NCBI GenBank assembly: GCA_002946415.1
Contig: NJPS01000005.1
Span: 124,001-188,000, forward strand
From: Rutstroemia sp. NJR-2017a BVV2
Lineage: Eukaryota > Ascomycota > Leotiomycetes > Helotiales > Rutstroemiaceae
Length of the DNA stretch: 64,000 bases
Direction: 5' to 3'
Made by a program: the position numbers and the translations under genes. Under the pieces are notes generated by a model that ran no database searches, had not been told where the DNA came from, and saw only the letters and a list, made by a program, of their open reading frames with translations. Positions 34,900-46,600 of the stretch are shown one piece after another. Position 1 is the first letter of the stretch. Every line of letters begins with the position of its first letter.

Positions 34900-37800
34900 T
34901 AGATCTTTATATCTATTATCAAATCTTGAGCTTTAGGTTTTGCGAGAATATCTCAAAGTCTACAAAAATAGAAAATAGATATATCGTTTAATTAATATTA
35001 TAGATATACTAATTATATTTATTAAAAAGAAGGATAATAGTTTATATTTTTATATCGATTATTATAAACTTAATAAAATTATAATCAAAGATCGAATATC
35101 TCTTCTTTTTATAAATAAGATATTAGATAAACTAAGTTAAGCCAAAGTATTTATAAAGCTAGATTTAAAAGATATTTATTATAAGATTAGGATTCGAGAA
35201 AACGATAAATAGAAAATAATTTTCTAAACCTAGTATAGATACTACAAATACTATATTATATTATTCGGATTATCTAATATTCTAGCTATATTCCAGATCT
35301 ATATTAATAAAGTTCTAATAAGATTAGTAAATATAACTTATATTATTTATCTCGATAATATCTTTATCTATTCTGAAGATAAAAACAAATATTATAATAC
35401 TATTATAGAAGTATTCTGGAAACTTAGAGAATTCAAACTTTATATCAATCTCAAGAAATATAAGTTTGAACTAATAGAAATTAACTTTTTGGATTTCGTT
35501 ATAGAAATAGAAAGTATATAGATAGAAAAAAGATATATTATTATAATCTATAAATAGCTATTACTAAAAACTTATCGAGAAATATAAATTTTCTTAAGAT
35601 TTGCTAACTTCTATAGATAGTTTATCGAAGACTATTTAAGGATTATATAATTATTCTCTAATTTGCTGAAAGATATAATAAGAATATTCCAAATAATAAA
35701 CAAAATATAGATAGTATTTGAATAACTAAAAGATATATTTATCTTTATATCGATATTTAAATATTTTGATTTTTCGAAGAAAATCTATTTAGAAACTAAT
35801 ACTTTTAGATTTATAATAGTAGAGATTTTATTCTAGTTATATAATAAAGAATTGTTAAACTAATAATATTCTATTATCTTTTACTTATACAAACTATAAG
35901 ATCTTAAGATTAGATATAAGATCTACAATCTTGAACTAATAGTTATAATTATAAATTTCAAATAATAGTAGTATTATCTTCAATATATATATAAAGTAGT
36001 TATAGTTAAGATAGATTATAATAATTTGAAGTATTTTGTAACTAAGAAGAAATTGAATAACTATTAGATAAGATAGATAGAGAGTTTAACTAAGTTCGAT
36101 TTTATAATTAAATATTATCTAGATAAGTTTAACTCTATAGATAATTTATCAAGATAACTAGATTATCAGCAAGAGATAAGTATTATTAAAGATAAGATAT
36201 TCTTTACTTTATAGATAAAATTATAGATCCTAAATATAGTAATAACAATAAATATCAATTATAGTATTTGCAGATTAGATAGTATATTTTATTAATTAGA
36301 TAAGTTATTAAGATAGAAACTATATATTAAGTTTATTAAGAATTATATTAAGAAATTAGATTTAGTTTATTTCTAATAAATCAGTTTTGTTGAAGATATT
36401 ACTATATTATAAAAGTAGAATATAAGTATTTTGATAGTTGAAGATATTATAAGAAAATTGGATTTGTTTTATCTTTTATAAATCTATCTTATAAATAAGA
36501 ATATTTTATATAGATAGGATATAAATAAGACTATTAAAAATAGTATTAGAGAATTAAGTTTATCCTATCTCTTATAAGATATATAATATAATAAGATTAT
36601 ATTACTATTTAGTTAGCTATATATAGTATAAAGTTTATATACAGAAAACTATATAGTTAGATCTAGTATAAGTAGTAATAATCTGCTTTCCTATTTATAA
36701 TCTAGATTAGAATTAAAGTCGAACCGATATAAGTAGTTTCTTAGAAAAACTGCTGAGATAGTATTAGTTAAGTTATTATATTTATATTATAAGGTTTCTG
36801 AAATAAGGCTGAAAATAATAGAACTAGATTATATATATAAAAAAGGAACTATATTTAAATCTATTAATAGAGTTATTAGTTATAAATAATATATCCTATA
36901 GTTATTATATATATCGGTAACCGAAATAATATTCGAATCTATAATAAAGTCAATTTTTGATATTCTCTTAGTACTATAGTAAAGTAACAACTTTGTTTAG
37001 AAAAAGAAATATAAATTAATATCGAAATAAGATAAAAATATTAGATTCCAGATATAGATAAATATTATAATAAGAAATAGTAAACTTCTAAAAAAAGAGG
37101 TTATTTACTATATACTACTAGATATAGGTTTTAGAATAGAATTATTATAAAGTTACTATAATAATCTAGTAATAGAGTATTATAGGTTTTCCAGAATTTT
37201 GGAGTTATTATTCAGAAAGTACTTTTGGTTTAGTATAAGAATAGATATAAAATAATATATTAATAGTTATATAATATATCAGAAAACGAAAATCAAAAGA
37301 TATTTATCTTATAACAAATTAAGTTCTTTTTCTCTCTCGACTAGACTATAGTAAGAGATTATAATAGACTTTATTACAAAGTTGCTATTAAGCAAACTAA
37401 ATAATTATATTTATAACTCGATTCTGATAATTATTAATAGGTTTATAAAGATAATATAGTATATTCCTGTAATTAAGATAATTGATATTTCTATACTAGT
37501 AGAGATTTTTATATAGAAGATTTTTAAAAACTTTGATATACTAGTAAATATTACTACTAACTAAGGAATCTAGTTTATATCTAATTTCTAGTTTATATTC
37601 TGTTTTCTCTTATCTATCTACTATAGACTTAGTATAATATTTCGACTTCAAACTAATAGATAGATAAAATACTAGAACTAGATATTTAAATATTATCTTT
37701 GTTATTATTATATATATAACTAGAGTAATTAGTTAACGAAATTCGTATTTATAGAGTTTATATATAATAACTTCCAATATACTTCTATAGATATATCTCT

Positions 37801-38200
37801 ATTTATCGCTTTTTATAGTTTTGCTCTATATATTCAGAATATCGAAGATAATATTCCTGAAGAAGAAATATTTTGTATCAAAGAAAAAATTAAGATACTT
37901 ATTAGAAAATATATTTTGCTAATAATCTATCTTTATTTAGTATAAGAATACTAAGAGAAGTTTTATAATTCGAAATATAAGTAGCAATAATTCCAAGTTA
38001 GCAATCGGGTTATAATCAGATTCTATAATATTAAATAGTTTAAACCAAATACAAAATTGGTAGATAAATATTTAAATCTATTTGCGATCTTTAAGTATAT
38101 TAGTAACTATAGTTAAATATATTATATATAGTTGTTATCTTATTTCCGAATTTATAATATTTTTTATATTTCTTTATTGAATTGTAGGTAGACCGGGAAA
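34900..38200 (+). pseudogene. Gypsy pol remnant: reverse transcriptase, RNase H, integrase
   Basis: Plus-strand translation through stops shows RT blocks: KKDNSLYFYIDYYKLNK (about 35026-35076), KVFIKLDLKDIYYKIRIREND (about 35145-35205), LFGLSNILAIFQIYINKVL, and IYLDNIFIYSEDK at about 35344-35383, where the YLDD active site reads YLDN. An RNase H-like stretch follows to about 36200. Integrase HHCC-region and catalytic-core blocks (FWFSIRIDIK, IIDFITKLLLSK, ILIIINRFIK) lie at 37190-37460, and an integrase C-terminal block (NRVIIRFYNIK) near 38005. The gene cannot be expressed as it stands. Confidence 0.9.
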
Positions 38201-38779
38201 GAGAAGTAGCTAAACTACTACTAATATAGATAAAAGATTAACTAGAATAAGAAGTTGAATTAGTTCAAGATCACTATAATAAGAAAGAAAGAAAATAATA
38301 TTTAGTATAATAGAAAGATTATATCTTAGTAGAAGAAATATAGAAGCTAGAAACAAATTTGTTATAAGTATAAGAAGCTATCTAGAAATATTTGAAATCA
38401 CTAATATAATAAAGTCAAGTTATAAAGTATATAAATGCAAAACAGAAATGAAAAACTATATATTCAAATTCAAATTCTAAGAATAAAGACCGAAGCTAAT
38501 AAGAAGATTCTTTTCCTTCTTAATATCTTTATACTGGCTAGTTAATATCTATAAGAAGAGAAAAACTATTTAAAAACCCAAAGTTATAATTAATTTCTTC
38601 TTTTGCTAGAAGTAGAACTGTTACTATATTGATAGTAGAGAATATCTTCTTTTTGTATATCTTCGGGATCGATTTTCTTATTATTATAGATAATAGGAGG
38701 AAGGTAACTTTATATAAAGAAGTATAAAGTTAGCAGGATACAAGCGGAAGTAAGGTATAGGTAAAACTTACGTTATAAT

Positions 38780-39341
38780 ATATGATATCCAAAATGCTAT
38801 CCAAGGTATTAGAGATCCGGTTCAATATCTTCAATCTAGCGATCGCAATATCCTATACTATCTTCAACTTGGTGTTACCCCCCTGTATCTCTCTCGAAAA
38901 CGCAAGCTCAACCCGGCCAGTATAATGAGATTGGGTAGGCTTGAGATAGCGAACTGTGAACCTGTCCTTGGGTTTACCCTCCGGTATAGTAGTGTACTTG
39001 TCGGCCAGGGCTATCAATTTATTGACCTTAGTACAGAATTGCGATGGAATCTAGTTGGATCAACAGAGTATAGTTGGAGGGTGGGAATTACTTATATGAT
39101 AGCATTTGGTTTTCTGCTGGGAGCAGCGGATACAACGAGTAGCTCCCGGCTTAGGAGTGTAATGGATAGTCGGATCGGCTATGAACCGCTTGGAGTAGTG
39201 AAGACAACAAGGATATGTTAGCTTCACGCTACTAGACAAGCGGGAGGCAATTTCGGGATCTGTGTAGGTAGATATTGTGATGGTAAGCAAGAAATTCAAG
39301 AAGAAGTGGTATGAGTAATATAGATATAATATGAATATGGT
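38780..39341 (-). pseudogene. Antisense reading frame with CxxC motif inside the gypsy element
   Basis: On the strand opposite to pol, one frame is nearly open from about 39338 to 38785, with only three stops in my reading: a TGA and a TAG near 39050-39065, and a TAG near 38860. It encodes CIRCSQQKTKCY (39101-39140), preceded by PCCLHYSKRF and followed by a basic, Leu/Ile-rich C-terminal part. The C-x2-C plus later C spacing resembles a small metal-binding module, but no known family is assigned. A possible TATA box (CTATAAAGG on this strand) sits at about 39427-39436 with a pyrimidine-rich leader after it. The likely start position reads ATA in an ACC-ATA context, which could be a mutated ATG. 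Confidence 0.45.
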
Positions 39342-39426
39342 AGAGAAGTGAGAGAGGTGAGGATGAGGATGAAGAAGATAATGGTGATGTTGTAAAGGAA
39401 AAGGATTGAGTAGGTAGAAGGTGGAG

Positions 39427-39436
39427 CCTTTATAGA
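39427..39436 (-). promoter_or_regulatory. Possible TATA box for the antisense frame
   Basis: CTATAAAGG on the minus strand lies about 90 bases before the open frame and is followed by CT-rich sequence, an arrangement common in fungal promoters. There is no other support. Confidence 0.3.
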
Positions 39437-39987
39437 ACTGTAGAGGGTTCGGGGGGAATATAGCAATAGCTTGGATCGAGGTTGATCGGAATCAAATAAA
39501 ACAAACTGTGTACGGAATCAAGTAAATCGTATAGCAGGAGCAGGTAGATCGGTGTTATTTACAAACAAAATATTTACTTAGTATCTGTACCGGTACGATT
39601 CTGATGGAATCAGGCTATAGGCAGGCCAAACAGGCCGAACTCGGCGACGATATCGGCACCTTATATTCACCATTCCAGTACCTAATATATTAGGAAGGTA
39701 TACTATAGGTTACCGGTACTACTCTACGATGGTAGCCTGGAGAGTTATAGGAAGTTGCTCTGGTTAAAGAGGGTAACAATAATAACAGAGTAATAGCAGA
39801 AGATTATTAGATATAATATATCAGAGGAAGTTTTATTATTTAGTTTGGTAAACACAATTTTAAAGTTACGATCAGGCTATATACAGATAGTATCAGTTAT
39901 CTGCCTAGAGGAAGAAGGAATTAAGGGTCCAAATACCTGTATAGTGGGAGTGTATATATAAGGTATAGCGAGGCTGTAACGGAGCCG

Positions 39988-40005
39988 GCTTAGAGGGGGA
40001 GGTAA
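39988..40005 (+). promoter_or_regulatory. Gypsy polypurine tract
   Basis: The run ttagagggggaggtaa ends directly at the first base of the 3' LTR, the position required for the plus-strand primer of LTR retroelements. Confidence 0.75.
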
Positions 40006-40251
40006 TATCAGGAATATAGAAGGGGAATTCGAGGGTCCGGGCGTTGATCACCTATATAAGAGGGGTAGCGGAGGTTGATCGAGCGAGAAACGGGGTTCCT
40101 ACCCTAAGGGACCCCAATATAAGGAATGGTAAGAAGGAAAGAAGATTAGTAGCAATTAGTTTGTCTTCAACGAGAGCCCTATATTTGGGCTCCGGCAATA
40201 TTACTACTATACCACGATATTCTTACAATTCCCTATCAGTAAACCCTAACA
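40006..40251 (+). repeat. Gypsy 3' LTR (246 bp), little mutated
   Basis: It runs from TATCAGG to CCTAACA and contains a TATA-like element (cctatataag, 40051-40060), the likely LTR promoter. Its composition is near normal, unlike the 5' LTR. TTTTC follows at 40252-40256. Confidence 0.9.
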
Positions 40252-40985
40252 TTTTCTAAAAAAGAAAGAAATAGAAGATAGTTACTTTAAAGAATCAATA
40301 TATTATATATTATATTTATAAAGTATATATTGTTATAATATATTAGTTAGAGATATCTTATAATCTCTTTTATATTATCTAGTATATTAACTTTAAGTAA
40401 ATAGATATCAAAACTCTAAATAAATATATTTAATAATAGATTGATAACTTTATTAGAAAATTTAGATTTATTTTATTTAATTTAGATATCTTAAAGTTGA
40501 TTATATTTATAAATACTTTATTTACTAATAATAGAAATCTCTTTTTGTAAATTAAATATATAATTATATTTATAGATACTATTAATAAAACAAATATATT
40601 TTACTAGATTTTAATTAAATATAAAAGAGTTACAAAAAATATTCTAGTTTCAGAACTCTATAATCTAATATTAAGATTCGATATTAATATTATACTAAAA
40701 AGAATATTTGATAAGATTCTTAAATAAAAGAATAATCTTATCTCGATTATAGTTATTATAGATTCTTATTTACTTTATAAATATCTAATTAAGTTGGGAA
40801 TAACTATTGAGAAGTAGTTTATAATCGATATAATAGTATTATAATAATTATATAAATAGCGAGAAATTATAGAGATTAAGTAGATTAATAATAGTTCTAA
40901 TCTAATAGATATAATAATAAAGAAAGTATCTTATTCTACTCTATAAGATTTAATTAATATAAATATAATTAAATAGAAGATTATA
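40252..40985 (+). pseudogene. Copia I RNase H, 3' part after the gypsy insertion
   Basis: Directly after the second TTTTC, plus-strand translation resumes copia pol. The RNase H-like blocks include FILFNLDILKLIIFINTLF (about 40470-40530), ILVSELYNLILRFDINI and IIVIIDSYLLYKYLIKLGITIEK, ending near KVSYSTLQDLI-type sequence (about 40925-40965). It is the continuation of the frame broken at 32500. Confidence 0.8.
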
Positions 40986-41158
40986 AAATAGATAAAGAGA
41001 TTATAAAATAGAGAATAGATATAAATAATATATAGAGAATATATCAGAAAATAATAATATAGATTAGTTATTAGTTATATTATCAAAAGTATTTTCTTTT
41101 ACTTTTACTTTTTTTTATAATTCTTTCTATTTTTATCTATTTTCTGAAAAGCTATTAA

Positions 41159-41379
41159 TATTGAAATAAATAGTAAAGTATATTTATTTATATTAGAGAT
41201 AATCTTTATTACTTTTAAGTAAATAGAATTTGTAATTAGTTTATAATATTATACTATTTCTGATATATATAATAAAGACTATAATATCTATTTAGAATAA
41301 AAGAACTATATATTATCAATAATTACTAGCTAATATAAATATATAGATAAAATAATATTTAGCTTGATATATACTAATA
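41159..41379 (+). repeat. Copia I 3' LTR (221 bp), heavily mutated
   Basis: It is a gap-free partner of 27412-27632. Differences are overwhelmingly C-to-T and G-to-A here, for example the opening TATTGAAATAAATAG against TGTTGGGACGAGTGG. Confidence 0.88.
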
Positions 41380-41384
41380 ACAAT

Positions 41385-41480
41385 GAAATTAACTAAACTA
41401 TAACTATCTTATAATAAGATTTCCAAAATTATAAGACAAATTTCTATAAGGAAATAGTATCAAGATATTATAATTAGTAG
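41385..41480 (-). pseudogene. Orphaned F-box-encoding 5' piece of the split DUF6546-type gene
   Basis: On the minus strand the sequence next to the copia 3' LTR translates as LIEICLIILEILL, a stop, then DSYSLVNFIV. This matches the spacing of an F-box start (the LPxEIRLMILE pattern) followed by the segment that precedes SREWQ in the family. Reading across the insertion, with one TSD copy removed, the frame joins the body at 27406 exactly. Changes relative to the F-box pattern (for example TGT where CGT is expected, and TAA) are in the RIP direction. The probable start codon lies near 41476-41480 but is mutated. Confidence 0.65.
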
Positions 41481-41870
41481 TTATTAACGAATATTGTAAA
41501 TAATAGATGAAATAATATAAATCAATAAAATTGATAATTTAATCTTTTAAATAGTTATTAAAGAAAATCTTCTTAATCTATCAAATTTATAATTAAATAA
41601 ACGAAATAATAAAAATAAATTAATTATACTATAGTAGATACTTTATTAATAATATATTATTTTATTTTGTAAATTCTCTATTTCAGCTTAGATTATTTTA
41701 ATATATACTTCTAAGTCGAAGTAGAATATTTAGAATTATAATTCTAATATATTCAATATAATTTCTTCTAAAGATTTATTTATATTGATATTAGGAATTT
41801 ATTTATTTCGGTGTTTTTAGAACTAGATACTAGAAGCTAGAAATATAAATTACTAAGAACTGAATATATA
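41481..41870. other. AT-rich former upstream region of the split F-box gene
   Basis: This lies between the F-box piece and a second gypsy LTR. If the gene model is right it is the gene's original promoter region, now AT-rich. I see no element or ORF in it. Confidence 0.4.
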
Positions 41871-42550
41871 TATCAAGAATATAGAAGAGAAATTCGAGGG
41901 TTCGAATATTAATCTCTTATATAAGAAAGAAAGTGAAAATTAATTAAATAAGAAATAAGATCTTTATTCTAAGAAATCTTAATATAAAGAATAATAAGAA
42001 GAAAAAGAGATTAATAATAATTAGTTTATTTTAAATCAATACTTTATATTTAGACTCTAGTAATATTACTATTATATTATAATATTTTTATAATTCTTTA
42101 TTAGTAAATTTTAATATATTAATTACTTCAAATTTATTATAAACTAATAGTTTATTATAAAGATATTATTATATTAAGTTTAAAGAAATTTTATAATAGA
42201 AATATAAAGAACTAAAATTATATTAATAATTAAATGAATTTATAAATAAAATTAATTATTTCTAAAAGCTAATTAATATTAATTAGATAAAAAAAGATAA
42301 TTTTAATTATTTTAATATAATAATAAATTTCTCTAATAATAAAAGTTAAAAAAATAAAATAAAAATATTAAAATTTATTAATACGAAATTATATAAATAT
42401 TATAATATAATAATATTATTATCAAAATCTAAATATAAAATACTAATTAGAAATAAATTAATTAATATTAATTTTTTTCTTTATTATTATTTTTTATATT
42501 AAAGTTCTTTAAAATAACAATTATATTTTTTTTTAATTAATTTTTATTAC
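41871..42550 (+). mobile_element. Second gypsy copy, 5' LTR plus leader, truncated
   Basis: 41871-42116 is a 246-bp copy of the gypsy LTR (TATCAAG..TTTAATA), heavily mutated. The sequence after it, to at least about 42370, follows the internal leader seen after 32746, for example the caataGTTcgttat-like segment and aaagaactaaa. So this is the left end of another gypsy insertion and not a solo LTR. The copy is lost where a LINE 3' end begins near 42551. Confidence 0.75.
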
Positions 42551-43640
42551 CTTGATTAATTAATTGATTTATTATTTTAATAAATTTTTTGAATCTAAAA
42601 TTATAATAAATTGATTAGTAATTAGTTATTAGTAATTAAATAGTAATAATATTTTAAATATATTTTTAGATTAAATAATATTAAGAAATAATAAGAAACT
42701 AATTCTAAATAATGAAAATAAAATAAAATAAAAATAGTAATTTAATAAAAAGAAAAAGAAAATAAATCTAATTTAATAGTTCAATTTGATTATTTTCTAA
42801 TTTGTAAGTTAAATAATATTTTCGGATACAGATATTTATTTTATTTAAATAAATAATACTAACTTTAATTCCGAAATTAGTTTAAGAAAAAATAAGAATA
42901 ATAAATAATTTATAACTAATTTATCTTTTAACTTAATTTAAACTAAATTAAAAAGAGAATAATTTAAAAGTAGATATTTAGAAATCTCTTTAGTTTCACA
43001 AATGAAGTTATTATTACTAATATATCCTAATAAATATAAATATAGTTTTAAATAACTATATTTAATTTTTAATTAATAGAAGATATTAGTAATAACTTTT
43101 TTAATTAATTTTGAAATTTGAATTCGATTTCGAGATAATTATTTAAAAAATTTTAAATAATAAATTGAATTAAATAAATTAATTTTTAGAATTTTAGAAA
43201 GAAATTGAAATTATTCTTAATTTTTAATTTACTTTATTTAAATTCCCAAATAACTAAAATGAATTATATTAGTTAAAGAATTTATTTTTATTTTGATTTA
43301 TCTAATAAATTTACTTTTTCGTTATTTAATATTTTGAAATAATTTGAAATCTAAATTAGTTCAATTTTAATTTCTTTTTCAATTATTTATTAGTTAGTTT
43401 TATAAACTAATATTATTTGATTTTATTTAGATTTATTACTAAGTAATTTTAATCTTTGTAAAATAACTTAATTATTTAAAAAAATAATAAATTCTTGATT
43501 TTTTTTAAGTTATTTTATTCACCAATTTGATTTTTTCAGTTATTTTAATTGATTTATTATTATATATTAGTTAATTAGTTTCAATATTTTAGTTAGATTT
43601 CTAAGTTAGTTTCTAATTAAAGTTAAAAAATATTAGATTA
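42551..43640 (-). mobile_element. Tad-like LINE copy A (3' part), minus strand
   Basis: It starts at the LINE 3' tail (ttgattaattaattgatttattattttaa on the plus strand, matching 51011 and 53612) and follows the same sequence as copies D and E until about 43640, where the plus-strand LINE B begins. Copy C at 49298 resumes close to where A stops, so A and C are probably one LINE split by B. Heavily RIPed. Confidence 0.65.
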
Positions 43641-46600
43641 ATTCTAATTTATTTATAACTTTTTGATAAAAGAAGAAAAAATATTTGAAAAAATTCCGAA
43701 TTCAAAATTATTATATCTAATATAAAATCTGATTATATATTTTTCTACAAATCGAATCTATTAGTTTACTTAGTAATATATCTATTAGTTATCGAGATAT
43801 TATTATTATAGTTAAAATAATAAATTCAAGAATTTAAATTTCTTAAAATTCCATTTAAATCGAATTTTCTTTAACTTCAATTTATTAATATATGTCTGAA
43901 TTTACTAATAATAATATTATTCAATCTTTTCTTTCTATTAATATCGATATAGAAGTAGATAATAATTCTATATTATTAATTACTTCGATTTTTAATCTAA
44001 ATTTGGATATATCTAATCTAAATAAGATTTTCAATTTAGATCTATTTAATATTATTATAAGTACTATTATTGAATCTAGTAGAAATATTTACTATTTTTC
44101 TAAATAAACTAATATCTTTATTTCTTCTAAACTAAATAAAACTATCTATTTCTCTATTATTGAATTAATTATTCTAGATCTAACTAATATTAAAATTCTT
44201 TAAATATATAATTTATTAGTTAAAGTATATTCAACTATTAAATTATATAATAAATAAGTTCAAATCCTTAATCTAATCAAGATGTTTAGAGAATATATTA
44301 AATTAAGAAAATTATAAAAGATTACTAATTAACTAGTTTTTTAAGTTAATAACTTGGAATATATCATATAAAAATTGAAGTTAAAATCAAAGTAGTTAAT
44401 ATTAATAATAAAGTTAATGTTATAATTCTTAAAAATCTATTTAGAAACCAATCTAATTTAACTACTATTATTACTACTTTGATTATTTCTTTAACTAAAT
44501 TATTTTTTAAATTATTTTTTATTTTAGTAATACTAATAAATAATAATAGTAATTCTAGAAACAGGATTAATATTAATAAAACTATTGAAAAAACTAAAAT
44601 CCAAAATTAATTAATTTTAATTTAAGATCTCAATATTCCTTTTTTAATACTAATTTTATAAAATATTATTAATAAGATCTTCTTAAATAAAAATATTAAA
44701 GAATTAATAATCTCTTTGATTATTACTATTAGTAATAAGAAGAATCTAATAATTATTATTATTATTTCTTTTATTTCCAGTTTTCTATTTAAGAAAAGAG
44801 CTATTTAGAAATATTTAATTACTTTTAAATTATATTTAAGAAATGAATCCTAATATAAAATAGTACTTTATAATATACTTTATAAAATAAAACTAGTATT
44901 AAAAAAATTAAAGATTTTTAATTTTAATTTGGATTTAAAATTAATTAATATTTTATATTAGTTATCTTTAATAGAAAATCGAATTATTAAATAAAGAAGA
45001 TTAGTAATAATTTATTTATTATTAAAGTAGAAATCGAGAAATATATAAGAAACTAGATTTGGATAACTAGAATTAGTATTAAAACTAAAATGTTTTTGTT
45101 ATTTCTAGATCTATTTAATATACTAAATACTAAGAATTTGGATATTTAGTAAAATTTTGTCGAAAAAAGATTAAATATAATCTCTATAACGAACTTTATA
45201 TTATTAATTAATATTATTATTCGATTTATAACTAAAATAACTAGAAATATTTTTATTTAGTATCAAAATATACTAATTATAAAAATAATTATATTTCCAA
45301 TTTTAAAGAATATAAAATATATAAAGTTATCAAAAGAATTAGTTTATAATTAATATAAATATTTGAATTCTCTAAATAAATCTAAATCGAAATTCGATTA
45401 TAATTGAATTAGTATTATAATTAGCTATTAAGTTAAAAATTGATTTAATATTAATCTAAGAACTTTGGATTATAAATACAAATCTAGATTATTTAAATAG
45501 TTAATTGATTTCTTATATTAGTTTCAACTAAATCTTTTTAATTACTTTAGGATTTAAATCTTGAATATTTATGTATATCTCGAAAATCTATATATCTAAT
45601 ATTATATTAGTTTCTTCGAATACCAATCTTGATCTATTAATTCTATTAATAGCTAAAGAAAGTAATATATTTGAACTAATTAATATTTATAACGAAATTA
45701 ACTAAATCGAAGAAATATTAATTAAAATAGTAAAAAGAAGTTTATTATTTAGAATTATTTCGACTAATTTAATAATTTTAAATAATTTTATTTTCTATTA
45801 TTCTTAATAAAACTCAAATAGTTAAAATAATTAAACTAGTTCTAAATTAGTTTGATAGATTAAGAAGCAAAATTTGGAATTAATTAATAAATCTAAGATT
45901 ATTATATTTTTTAGAAAAGTTATAAAATTAGTTCTAAATCTTATACTAACTATATAAATATTAGCTAGATATATTAATAATTAACAAATATTAACTAATT
46001 TAGAATCTAATTATTTATCGATTTTATTTAGTTTAAAAAGAAGAAAAGAGTTAGTACTATTAAATAAATAAAAATCAATTAATATTTATTTTAATATTAA
46101 GTTAGTAAATTGAGAACTATTTTCAAGTTATTTAGTTAAAATTATAAAAGAATCAATTATTCTAATTAATCTTCTTCTTGATTTTATTTAGCTAGATCTG
46201 AAATTAAATAAAACAATATAAAATTATCTAAAATCGATTAGTTCGGAACTATTATTATTAATTCAATTAGTAGTTAGCAAAATTACTCCAAAGACTAAAT
46301 CTAATTTAAAAGCCCAAAAATAATATCGATTAATTTAGAACTAGTATTTTCTAAAGATAAAACTAATTAAAAAAGATTATTAAAATCCTTTTCTTGAAAA
46401 TAATAATTCTAAAACAATTCTTAAAATATTTAACTATACTAAATCTTATTTGAGTTAATCTCTTTTAATTATTCTGGAGAAAACTATTTTTAAAAAGAAA
46501 AAGACTATTTTAAGAAATATTTTCTTTCTTTAACTATCTAGTTCGATTAGTTCAAATTGGGAAAATTATAAAGTAATAAATTGGAGTTGGTCTAAACTAG

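Larger units (their letters stand above)
32501..40251 (+). mobile_element. Gypsy (Ty3-type) LTR retrotransposon nested in copia I
   Basis: The element is 7751 bp with two 246-bp LTRs (32501-32746, 40006-40251) and TTTTC target duplications. LTR ends are TATTAGG..CTAATA in the 5' copy and TATCAGG..CCTAACA in the 3' copy, both consistent with an original TGTTAGG..CCTAACA. The pol order is zinc knuckles, RT, RNase H, integrase, which is the gypsy order. A purine run TTAGAGGGGGAGGTAA directly precedes the 3' LTR. Most of the element is RIP-saturated, but 38750-40251 retains near-normal composition. About 1.8 kb of non-pol sequence lies between the integrase region and the 3' LTR and contains an antisense frame. 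Confidence 0.92.
27412..41379 (+). mobile_element. Copia I LTR retrotransposon, interrupted by a gypsy element
   Basis: Two 221-bp direct repeats bound the element, 27412-27632 and 41159-41379. The 5' copy starts TGTTGGGACGAGTGG and ends ACCAATA. The 3' copy has TATTGAAATAAATAG at its start and ACTAATA at its end, which is what C-to-T and G-to-A mutation of the same ends would give. Between them, all on the plus strand, are gag-like, GAG-pre-integrase, integrase, reverse transcriptase and RNase H remnants in the Ty1/copia order. Subtracting the nested gypsy and one TSD copy leaves about 6.2 kb, a normal copia size. The flanking 5-mers gtggc and acaat fit one TSD (GCGGC) mutated differently on each side. 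The internal region is saturated with stops. Confidence 0.85.

Noticed and set aside
41871..42116. Solo LTR left by recombination
   Set aside because: Gypsy leader sequence continues past the LTR end, so it is the left end of a truncated element.
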